Source: Bigelowiella natans CCMP2755 (Eukaryota; Cercozoa; Chlorarachniophyceae). From it: DNA of 36,020 nucleotides. The translations under genes and the position numbers were made by a program. The stretch lies in contig ADNK01002564.1 in the NCBI GenBank assembly GCA_000320545.1, forward strand, positions 1-36,020, written 5' to 3'. A model generated the notes under the pieces. The model made no database searches. It was not told where the DNA came from and was given only the letters and a program-made list of their open reading frames with translations. Shown here piece after piece: positions 1-9,174 of this stretch. The first letter of the stretch is position 1; each line of letters starts with the position of its first letter.

Positions 1-1
1 G

Positions 2-340
2 CTTGATCTCGCACAGAATGATTTCTCCAAGCTTCAAGGGAAACTTCAGGTAGTAGTGACAGCCTCCTCTTCCTCTCTCCTCAACCGCCAATTCAATATC
101 CATGCTTGCAAAACCAGAGAGCAGTGATGATTCTCATGTCTACTACTTCATCACAACTCCCCCCCCAACCCCCCCCCCCCCCCCTTCCCCACCTTTCCCT
201 GGGAAACATAATATTCCTTCCCTCAGGAAATTCAAGACTACCTCCCCCGCGCACCGAAGGCCGACCCTAAAATCAATGTCTCAGGGTATAAAAAAACGCT
301 TGCCCCCTGGAAGCATGACCGGCGCTATGCGATTCTATAA
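2..340 (+). CDS. 3' end of an unrecognised protein (last two exons)
   Basis: Two exons can be joined: 2-49 (reading LDLAQNDFSKLQGKLQ, followed by a GT donor at 50) and 227-340 (after a C/T-rich stretch ending in CAG at 226). The join is in phase 0 and the frame ends at a TAA at 338-340, giving the C-terminus KTLAPWKHDRRYAIL. The 5' part lies outside the window. The piece looks coding because it is hydrophilic, heptad-like at first, and bounded by good splice motifs with a C-rich tract before the acceptor. I recognise no family. It is on the same strand as the presequence protease downstream, but it ends in a stop and does not resemble the expected preceding part of that protease, so I treat it as a separate gene. 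Confidence 0.5.
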
Positions 341-644
341 AAAACACTTGAAGAAAGACCAGGAACAGAAAACGTATAAGGGGTAGAGGTGGGGGCCTGG
401 TAGATTGTATGCATTCCGAATGTGCCAGGTGTCGTGTCACCTTCTAGTATGCCTGGGTGGGAGGGGAATCTATTAACACTCCTCCATGCGTGGGTTCATG
501 TTGCGCTTTTCCTTCAGTGAGGAGGATGGCCTTTATATTCATACAATCTCTCTCTCTCTATCTCTCTCCCATCATCATTTGCGTCACATCTACACGCTGC
601 CATCTGAGCTGCTTACCCTTTTCATCAAATGATAACCCTCCAAG

Positions 645-732
645 GTGCGGCGCTGCTTTAAGCATGAGCAGGCTACAAACGGCATCCTCTACATGGACTA
701 CGTCCTCGATATCAGCGGTTCGAAAAATAATG

Positions 733-772
<40 letters not shown>

Positions 773-876
773 TCTCATAAATATATTTATGTATTTACCA
801 AGGACTGAAGCCAGAGCTGCTGCCTCTGCTGAACCTATTCACTCGAATTGCGTCCGGGGCTACAGGAACAGGTCTC

Positions 877-917
<41 letters not shown>

Positions 918-2438
918 GCAGATTTTAATATGCATGTCGTTGGTTTGGTTGATTGCTTGCACATCGTTGGTCAGCTGAGAAGGACAGGGTTGCTCTCCGG
1001 CATGCCATCGATCGTCACACCGGCGGGTGGGAACAACATCGAGAGACGGATGATGACGATGATGGCGATGATGATAGTGATGCTTATGACGATGTCGACG
1101 TTGATGTTGGTGATGATTATGACGATGATGATGATGATAGTAGTGGTGACGATGATAACGATGATGATATTGAAGATGATGATCCTGGTAATGCTAATCT
1201 TCACTCCACCATCTCGTGCGGTGCCCCCCTCAGCATATCATGCTCATGGGGCTCATCCACCCCCATAACAAGGGGGGAGGACGGTAGTTGCGTTGTCGCA
1301 GCTCCAGATAGCGTCGGTCTGCGGCTCTATATGCACGGCAAGGTGGGTATATCGTAGAAGAACACACACAAATAACCGCTTGGAAACAACATCTGATGGC
1401 GCGGTGGTGTTGTTCATGAGGCTCTCCTCAAAAGGCTTTTAGCAGAGGCAGAAGAAGAAGAAGAAGAGGCAAAATGCCTTCTTCATCGCCCATTGCTGTT
1501 GGCTTAGCTAGTTTGCCTTCCAAGGAGCACATGATAGCATATGTACGAATGTAGAGGAGTGGGTATATGAAGGGGGAGGGGGGGAATTGCAGCAGCGAGG
1601 GTATGCGCCTATTGATTTGCTGTATCTTGCCGTTTGTAACCTGCACAATCATCAGTGTGTCGCAGCCAAATCCGCATAGTTATCTCTGGGACAAAATTCG
1701 TGTGATGGGGGGTGCTTACGGAGCAGGAATCTCTTTAAACGCACGGTACGAGTAAACAACGGAGGATGAGGAGGAGGAGGGGGGTTGAGAGAGAGGATAT
1801 ACAATCAAGACGCACGGCGCGTACAGTCTTGCTCTTACATCGCTCAATAGTACCACAAATTTGGCGGTATAGCTCAGTGCATCACACGCTTGATGTCGTA
1901 TGATTCTCCCTTTCCCCATCCTTATGCATGCATGTGTTTGGTATGAGCGTGCGTGTGTGTTTGTGTGTGTGTGTTGTGACAGAATGGGCACGTTTGCATT
2001 CTCTTCCTACCGTGATCCAAACGTGCGGGAGTCAATCGAGAACTACAAAAAGGCCGCAGAGTTTCTCATCGAGGCTGCCATCCCAGAGGAGGAGGTGCAA
2101 ATGTTGTATATCTATATATAATATATGCATATAATTTGTGTGTGGCCCTTTGGTCAATGAATGTAGGTTGAAAGAGCCATTATCGGCACGGTGAGCGACC
2201 TCGATTATCCCCAAACACCAGGGTAATCGTATAATAAACATGGGATTTTTTCTTGCGTGAATGAAGGAATGAGTGCGTGTGTGTGTCTGTGCGTTGTGTG
2301 CGAGAATGATTCCAAACCTAATCGCAGGGGTAAAGGTTCCACGTCGCTCTCTCGCTACTTCACAGGCTACAATGAGGGGGACGCTCAAAGGTAGAGTGCG
2401 AGCTTCCCCTTGGCACGCTCACAATGCGTATGTCTGTC

Positions 2439-2484
<46 letters not shown>

Positions 2485-2845
2485 TTCTTTTTGTATGATC
2501 GAAGAGCCCAGAGGCACTCGATACCCTTCATCGTTTTTCCGTTTGTAAAAAATGATAGATGGCGCGATGAAGTCCTTGCAACAACCGTGGAGGATTTCCG
2601 TGAGTTCGGACGAAGGTGTTTGTGTTAGCAGTGTTGACTACTAGAGCATTTCGCACTGATTGTTGGAGATTACGGTGATCGATGGTAATTGCAACAGGTT
2701 GAAGGCTGCACTCGACGACACGAGCAGTGCTCCAAGTATCTGTGCGTTTGGTTCGAAATCTGGGCTGATGAATGCGGTGGACGAAGGGCTCGATATGACT
2801 CTGGTTGATGCTTTTACAAACAAACCGTTGAAAGAAGAAGAATAA
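645..2845 (+). CDS. Presequence protease (M16C, PreP/PITRM1-like), C-terminal part only
   Basis: PreP-type metallopeptidases degrade targeting peptides inside mitochondria and plastids. Exons read: 645-717, 803-871, 975-1342, 1676-1745, 1983-2094, 2167-2222, 2328-2390, 2559-2615 and 2698-2845 (TAA). All junctions keep phase except the gap 1343-1675. Family landmarks occur in the expected order: TNGILYMDYVLDISGLK, RHAIDRHTGGW, LWDKIRVMGGAYGAG, FSSYRDPN, AIIGTVSDLDYPQTPG, DEVLATTVEDFREFG. The V.GGAYG and YRDPN motifs are hallmarks of the C-terminal M16 half. The N-terminal half with the HxxEH zinc site is not present upstream, since only about 300 bases separate this from the previous stop. About 200 residues between the TGGW region and the GGAYG region also cannot fit in the 333-base gap. 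An Asp-rich tract (GAT/GAC run, 1048-1190) interrupts the TGG domain. It is therefore either a truncated or relict gene or an assembly loss. The family call is firm; functionality is doubtful. Confidence 0.85.
739..914. repeat. Two (AT)n microsatellites flanking a PreP exon
   Basis: Alternating AT runs occupy about 739-770 and 879-914, in the introns on either side of the 69-base exon 803-871. They explain spurious reading frames here. Confidence 0.95.
1943..2479 (+). repeat. Intronic (TG)n tracts in the PreP gene
   Basis: TG-rich runs occur in three introns of the + strand gene: about 1948-1976, directly before the acceptor of exon 1983-2094; about 2273-2302; and about 2447-2479. In all three the transcribed (sense) strand carries TG rather than CA. 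Confidence 0.9.
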
Positions 2846-3809
2846 GATGTAAAAGCTAGCAAGACGTTAAACAATGCTAGCATGAGATGTGTCAAGCATC
2901 AGTAGTAATCTTGATGACTTCATTTAAACGCATAGCAATAACACTAGCCGATGCATGATGCGATGTACTAAAATCAACACGATGCAAGGAGACAAATGAT
3001 ACGCATGATTACAGATGGCTATGTGCAATGCTAGAATGTCTAGATGTGATCGCTCTTCGTGTGGCAGGCATGCGACTTGTGACAATGTGTCACACCAGTC
3101 ATCGCTCATCGTTATTATATATATTGTGTATTGCTGTGTCTATTATTGTTGACCGGTTAGTGGAAGCAATGCACATGACAATAATCTGTATGGATGGGCC
3201 GAAGAAGGCTCATTGTTGCAGCTTGTTTTAATTTTGCACTTGATAGACCAAAACTGGAAAGGTTAATTAACACGGTGATGCCAGCATGCATGCATGCATC
3301 AGCAGCTAGTGGTATGATATAGATGATGCTGTCTGTCGCTGTCTACCTACGCATGTGCCATCATTTAGATCATTAAATGAAATTTAGCAAATTTTGACCA
3401 AAACGTGGGATGCATTACTACCATAGTTCTTGATAACAACGAAATCATCTGGTAAGACAACGCAGGCAGTTCACTATGTGGTTATTAATGCTGCGTAAAT
3501 CTCACCTGCCATAAGAATTTTTGACGAACAGAGCCCCAATTTGCAAATTCAAAAAGTCAACTAGTTTCTAAATAAACTGCTGAGCGCTATTAAGTTCCTA
3601 CCTTATACAGATAACTAAGTCACTTTGAATTAGAATCAGAAAAAAGCCTGGTTTGACGGGCCAAATCGAGAAGCAGTTCCAAATTTCCCACTCTGTGGCA
3701 AACATTTCGTCGAATTGGATGAATGCCGCACAAGGCAAACAGATAATTTCAGTAAAATTCAGTAAATGTGTAAAATTCAAAACGCAATCCAACTCAATCT
3801 TTCGACACG
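2846..3809. other. Intergenic stretch without a supported gene
   Basis: No open frame here has both splice support and protein-like composition. The first 450 bases are rich in short words such as GCTAGC, GCATGC and AATGCTAGAATG (3027-3038). AGATGTAAA lies directly at the stop codon (2845-2853) and CAAGCATCAG follows at 2893-2902; the same pair of words occurs after the G-alpha stop codon. Confidence 0.6.
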
Positions 3810-5116
3810 TTAGCATGAAAAAACCTTTGCTTTCCACTTCTTGTGCCCAAGCATATCCCTTGGATCCTTACTTTTAGGCTTCGGGCTTGCTACCCTTGCT
3901 TTTCCTTCCAATTTTGTTGGGGATGCACTAAATTAAAGAGATATTCTGAGAATCACTGTCCATTAATGATCAGTCCGATTCTAGAAATACATTTATACTT
4001 TAACCTCAGTTGTGAAGGAGGATAAATGAGTTTAATCGTCGTGGTAGTGGTTTTCGTTTCTGTCTGCAGATACGACATTTAGGTGAGTAGAACCTCTTCA
4101 ATCTGTAATATGACAATCGAACCGTTTTTGCCTTGGAGATTGGGTCAGTGGTCGTGACAGTCACCGTTTCAACAATAATTTTCTCTCCTAAATTGCCATG
4201 TGTTTAAGCATAGTAAAAATAGCAAGGGTGGCTGTGCAGAAATTCTTACGTCTCTCGGGATCGATTGTTGTTTTAATGACAGTGACAGTCACTTTGCCTT
4301 TTCCCCGCGTTGTTTTCTGTAAAGTTTATTCTCAAGTACATTTATTTGTGTGGAGTGTGTAAAAATATGCCTTTTGGGTCTTAGTGGACTTCTGAACCAT
4401 TTTCCATTCGTTCTGTGAACATGTCTCGTTCAGAATTTTACAAAACTGCATTTTGAATTTATAGAAATATAAATTACCTCCACTTGACGTTTTGATTCCT
4501 CTTCTGCCTCTCTTTCGGCTGCCTCCTTCATACGCCTAGCCTCCTCTTTTGAACGTCGGTCAGCTTCTTCTTCAGCTCTTCGTTCCCTTTCAGCTCTTTC
4601 GGCCTCCAGGCGATCTGCTTTCTCTTTCATCAACCGTTCCATTTGTTCTCTAACCTTTTGAGCTTCTTGCCTAGCAATAAACTCGGATTTCTCTCTTGCT
4701 ATTCGCTCCGCTTCAAGACGAGCGGCTTCCTCCTTCGCTTTGCGTAAGGCCTCTTCTCTTGCAATTCGTTCTGCCTCTAGTCGAGCAGCCTCCTCTTTTG
4801 CTTTTCGTTCAGTTTCGAGACGGGCATTGCGCTCCTTTCGCAGTCTCTCTTCAAGATCTCTAGCTTCCTTCTCCCTGGCCAATCGCTGTTCTTCCTCTCT
4901 AGTAAGTTTTTCCTTCTCAATTCGTGCAGCTTCTTCAATTATCTTTCGTTCAGCCGCTAAACGAGCTTCTTTTTCCTTCTCTAACTGTGTCGCTAATTCT
5001 CGGGCCTTTCTCTCGTACTCTTCCCTGATTTGCTTTTCTGCCTTAAGACGTGCTGCTTCTTGTATTTCCTTTTCTTTTGCAGAGAGCTTCCCCTTTCCTG
5101 ATTTAAACATGTTCAT
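3810..5116 (-). CDS. Charged coiled-coil protein, about 271 residues, unknown function
   Basis: Three exons on the minus strand fit in phase: 5116-4478 (ATG to a GTAATT donor), 4063-4005 (after TCTGCAG, ending at GTTAAAG) and 3927-3810 (after TTTAATTTAG, ending TAA). The first 213 residues are almost entirely Glu, Lys, Arg and Ala in heptad-like repeats (for example KAKEEAARLEAERIARE, which recurs), predicting one long alpha-helix or coiled coil of the ERM/caldesmon type. The short tail is different: Thr-rich (TETKTTTTTIK), then Pro/Lys-rich (ASPKPKSKDPRDMLGHKKW). An in-frame TGA lies just upstream of the ATG, which supports the start. There is no signal peptide or membrane segment. Low-complexity coiled coils match many proteins by chance, so I assign no function. 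It could be a cytoskeletal linker or scaffold. Confidence 0.7.
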
Positions 5117-5282
5117 ACCACGTCTTCACAGAATTTTGCACAACCTCATCTTTTATGTTCCTACCACGACCAAAACGAGCTCCACCCTCCCTAATGCAGA
5201 GTACATTTGGTGAGTGATGCCTAGCCTTTACCCACGTGGTTTTGCTGATGTTTGCGATGTTTAATCTTGGGATTACCAAGAG

Positions 5283-5482
5283 AATCCTGCCTCAGTTGTT
5301 GCAGCAGAGCTTGAACTGGTTGATATGTATGTCAGGCAAATTTGAGGCAGTCTGAATCATTCAGTACTACCTCAGTGGTCTCGAACCAGGCGGACTAAAA
5401 GGGCTGCTTCTGGAATACGTTCGGCCCATTGATGAGGAAGATCCTGATGCCGAAATAATCAATACAAAGTACATTTTGGACA
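5283..5482 (+). CDS. Possible short exons of an unidentified protein
   Basis: Two segments read as protein and join across a 49-base intron: 5283-5326 (PASVVAAELELVD) and 5376-5482 (GLEPGGLKGLLLEYVRP, then IDEEDPDAEIINTKYILD). After a possible GTATGAG donor at 5483 the sequence NVVEILALRDFNELSGKN followed by a stop appears in another frame near 5523-5579, but the canonical GT-AG join leaves it one base out of frame. No start exon could be tied in. ATG 5110 to 5212 is open and ends at GTGAGT, but its phase does not match. The family is not recognised. It may be a degraded gene. Confidence 0.3.
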
Positions 5483-5608
5483 GTATGAGCATAGCGCACA
5501 ATAATTTCGACTCTGTATGTTCAGCAACGTGGTCGAAATCCTGGCACTCAGAGATTTCAATGAGTTATCGGGTAAAAATTGAAATTTATAGCAACTTGCA
5601 TTTTTTGA

Positions 5609-6386
5609 CTAGCTACTGTTGCCAATAATCAGTATCAACAATGTTATCTGTATGGAGCACTCATTTGTAAACTGTATCCTAAATCCTGAAGGGCGACCAG
5701 GGCTCCATCCTTTCGATTCCGGGAGATAGTCTCTTTCATCTATATCCAGCTCTGATTTAGATCTCGATCCTTTAATACTGACCCCCCTCTATAAGGGACA
5801 TGACCCACTTAGATCAGATTTACAAATAAGGTATTCTTTAATTTCACTATTCACCGGATCGATTTTTCCGTGCCCCAGTCCAATATTATCATTATCAGCA
5901 TTTTTGTAGAATGGTCTATCAGTGCACAAAGGTAGCCTATGAGGCTCAATAACTCATAATTTATTCTTATTTAAACTGAATTCAAGTTATGGATCCAGTA
6001 CACATCTAGATGTTGCGAAAAAAGTACCCCGATCCAAACCGAGGGCGGTGAGACCCAAATCCAAAACCCCCTTTTCTCGGACTAGTAACTCTTCTACTTG
6101 ACTGAGATTTCGAAATTCCAGGTCTCGGTCTACCACATATTGTCAATTTGTTGGTAAACAGGTTGTAGTTAGTATAACGTTTCGGAGCAAAATACATCGG
6201 CCTTCGCCTCGCTGATCGACTCTTGGGGCTACTGTTCCTATGTTGTTTCTTTAACTTTGAAGAAGAAGACTTTTTGTTGACTGGTGTCATAGAACGTAGT
6301 CCCTGTCTCTGTCCCTTCGTTGGTTCCATTTTGTTTCGCGTGGGTTGCGGTGGCGGCGGTGCAATGGATGTTTTGTTGATGCACAT
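5609..6386 (-). CDS. Small basic Ser/Arg/Lys-rich protein, unknown function
   Basis: Exon 6386-6028 starts at ATG and encodes a very basic, Ser/Pro-rich chain (KKSSSSKLKKQHRNSSPKSR, then RRRPMYFAPKRYTNYN and RKGGFGFGSHRPRFGSG). Reading through, it would stop at 6009. A GT donor after GGATCGGG (phase 2) allows a join to 5777-5609, which begins after GGTCAG and reads IKGSRSKSELDIDERDYLPE and then SKGWSPGRPSGFRIQ before a hydrophobic end and TAG. The first exon is the firmer part. The second is supported by phase and by similar composition, but its acceptor lacks a pyrimidine tract. The chain looks disordered and could bind nucleic acid or the cytoskeleton; nothing identifies it. It lies head-to-head with the G-alpha gene, about 500 bases apart. 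Confidence 0.5.
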
Positions 6387-6884
6387 TCATTGATTAGATT
6401 GAGCAGCAAACAGCAGCACCAACTGTCCCTGGAGATTCCCAAGAGATTTTTAGTCTTCTTCTGAGGCTCTCTCAGAATCTCTGTCGATCCGACGCAAGAC
6501 GCCCTTTTTTTCCCGCTGGCAAGGCGCTCGGGCGAATTTCTGATTAAGCTTCTACTTGTACATCATTAGCAATTGTCGTCTTCTCGTTTGCATGATTATT
6601 ATTATTTACGACATGAAAATACACATGTCGATTGGTAATATCCAAACGAATTTGGCCTTGCGATCTTTGCTGCAAGTTCTTGTTCGTTTCCGGCTCTGAG
6701 AGAAGGAACAACGTAGACGAAGGCTTGTTTTTGCCACTACAAACAATCGCAAAATCAATTTATCGCTGAAGAATTTCCTAAAGGATAGAAATATAGAAAT
6801 CACATCATTTTTATCATCTGCGACAACAATCTTTTCCTGTAGCGATAAAAACGGCCCACAGCTGAAATTCAAAGGACAAACACA
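6387..6884. promoter_or_regulatory. Shared upstream region between divergent genes
   Basis: This 498-base gap separates the start codons of the minus-strand basic protein and the plus-strand G-alpha gene, so it must hold both 5' leaders and promoters. I see no clear TATA box or other named element. The role is inferred from gene arrangement only. Confidence 0.4.
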
Positions 6885-8461
6885 ATGGGGGCTTGTGCAG
6901 GCCCGATGTTGGCAGCCGTCTGTGGTGGCGAGGGTCACCCTAAGGGAGACCCAGAAGAACAGGCAATCCATAGGAGAATTGATAAAGCGATTCTAAAGGA
7001 GAAGGAGAAACAAGAGGTGTGTGGTTAGTCTCAGTGATGAAGTACAGGTGCCAATGAAATGACCGCTATCTGCACCACAGGAGGTGCACAAACTACTACT
7101 ATTAGGAGCAGGAGAAAGCGGGAAAAGCACGCTGTTTAAGCAGGTAGGTTTAAATACTTTACTCGAAATTATTTTAGTAAGTCCTGAGACTGCCTGACCT
7201 TGCTTGAACATTCAATATCAGATGCTGCTGATATATGGGAATGGATTCTCGAGAAAACAGGTTGAATCGTTTCGTCCAGTGATATATAGTACGACGATTA
7301 CGGCGATGAAAATCTTGGTCGAGCATACCGAGTCCTTCTATAAAAAATATCGCGACGAACGATATCGTGTAGACGGAAAAAATCAAATTTACGCAGAGAT
7401 GATCAAGGAAGTAAAATTCATGGACCAGCTCACTCCAAAATTAGCGACAGCAGTAGAAGCCTTGTGGAACGACCCAGCTATTAAAGAGGGAGGGTGGGAA
7501 CAGAGGCATCTAACACAGATTCCAGATACTTCGGACTATTTTTTCTCAAGAGCAAGGGAACTAGCTTCGCCTGATTACGTCCCGTCAGAAGATGATGTTC
7601 TGCGGGTCCGAGCAAGAACTACCGGTGTCGTCGAAACTCTATTTAATATTTCTGATAACCAATTTGTTATGTTGGATGTCGGGGGACAGCGCAGTGAGAG
7701 GAAGAAATGGATTCACTGTTTTGAAAACGTGTCATGTGTTCTCTTCGTCGCTGCTATCAGCGGGTATAATCAGGTATGGAACTCGTATACCTATAATTTT
7801 TTTTTAATTTACTATTTCTCTTATGAGTAGCTCCTTTTTGAAGATGGCAAAACTAATAGACTTTCTGAGGTACATACTTCCACCATATTCTGAATCGTAA
7901 AATCTGAGATTCTGAGATTTTTACCTTAAGGCCCTCGTCCTATTTGATGATATATGCAATTCTCCGTGGTTCGTAAAATCATCAATGGTACTTTTTCTCA
8001 ATAAAAGTGATCTCTTCAAGCAAAAGATTCGCAAGTCTGTACTCTAAAGTAAATCAATTTCTGTTCAACGATATTCAAGTTAGTTTTCTAAATAGGTTTC
8101 CTATTACTGTCTGTCCCGATTTGCAAGGATTTGACGGTGACGTCAACAGCTTTAGACAGACAGCAAAGTTTATCGAAGAAGAGTTTATGATTCGCAATCG
8201 GGTACAGAGATTTGTACTATCAGAAACATTTAGTTTTACTTATATTCTCTGGTTATAGTCTCCAATGAAAACTGTTTATCCTCACGTTACCTGTGCAACT
8301 AATCGGAAGAACGTTGCAGTGGTCTTCAATGGGTAACTATAAAAATTCATGTTCTGTACGACGACATCGTGACTTGGTTGAAATTGATATTTCCTAGGGT
8401 GAAAGATACAATTTTGAAAAAGAGTCTGGAACAGGCTGGATTGGTTCTCACGGATTACTAG
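6885..8461 (+). CDS. Heterotrimeric G-protein alpha subunit
   Basis: This is a signal-transducing GTPase coupled to membrane receptors. Exons: 6885-7016, 7081-7143, 7222-7773, 7831-7869, 7931-8038, about 8097-8201, 8259-8332 and 8398-8461 (TAG), about 378 residues, usual for the family. Visible motifs in order: N-terminal MGAC (myristoylation glycine and palmitoylation cysteine), P-loop GAGESGKS, helical domain, switch I RARTTGVVET with its arginine, switch II DVGGQRSERKKW, NKSD guanine specificity motif (LFLNKSDLF), and CAT of the G5 loop (VTCATNRKNV). The C-terminus is GLVLTDY, without the cysteine four residues from the end that pertussis toxin modifies in Gi. Introns are 41-109 bases. One oddity: joining exon 5 to exon 6 with plain GT-AG sites shifts the frame by one base (see findings). 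The start ATG is the only one giving the lipidation motif. Confidence 0.95.
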
Positions 8462-9174
8462 CGCGGGTCGCTATTTTGCTTAGATGTAAAGCAAGATATG
8501 CCAAGCATCAGCTTATCATATTATTCTGTATTATATTTATGACTTAAGATTATTATTGGAAAAGATTTGTTATTAAACAACTTAACCTTTACAATGTCTA
8601 TCTAGACATCAAGAAACTTATTTAGTCATTTTAGATTCGGCGAATGATTGACATGATCAAATAGCATCGCTGTGTGCATGTCAGCCAGCCTATGTATGAT
8701 GTCCGCTAGCTAAATTTAGCACGCAGGCAGGACTGGTTGGCAATGCTAGAATGCTAGATGGCAGCAGACCATCGATCAGCATGTGTGTACATCTAGACAT
8801 CTTTGATCTCATGTCTAGGTATGATGAATGCATGCACTCGCTAGCTCGTGCGATCACCAAGTGCGTGCGTGCGCGCACGCATGCGATGCTCCATGCTGTG
8901 CTGGACTAGTCTAGTAGTGGATGGTCTCCTCTAGATCTAGTCCATTTAGTGTCTGTGGAATGCTAGAATGCACGGATCGTGACACACATTTACATGCACG
9001 ATGCTAGCATGCTAGCTAGCTAGCACTAGAGCGTAGCATGCTGGCATGAGAGAAATTGCAACATGCAAATCTAGACATCCGTGTGATCTCTAATGAAGGT
9101 CTTGAAGCTCTGAGACATCAGGAAAAATCATTGATGAGGACATTGAGTGCAGACAATGCTAGAATGAACGCGCG
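8462..9174. other. Intergenic DNA rich in short repeated words
   Basis: No gene is supported. The stretch contains AATGCTAGAATG three times (8742-8753, 8959-8970, 9155-9166), TCTAGACATC three times (8601-8610, 8792-8801, 9070-9079) and many CTAGC/GCATGC palindromes (for example 8996-9045). AGATGTAAA (8482-8490) and CCAAGCATCAG (8501-8511) echo the 3' flank of the PreP gene. Confidence 0.6.

Noticed and set aside
971-1204. Ile/Val/Thr-rich minus-strand frame
   Set aside because: It is the reverse complement of a GAT/GAC repeat coding for Asp on the plus strand.
1862-1910. tRNA-like start with an A-box (GGTATAGCTCAGTGC)
   Set aside because: No B-box, anticodon arm or closing acceptor stem follows, and the site lies in an intron of the presequence protease.
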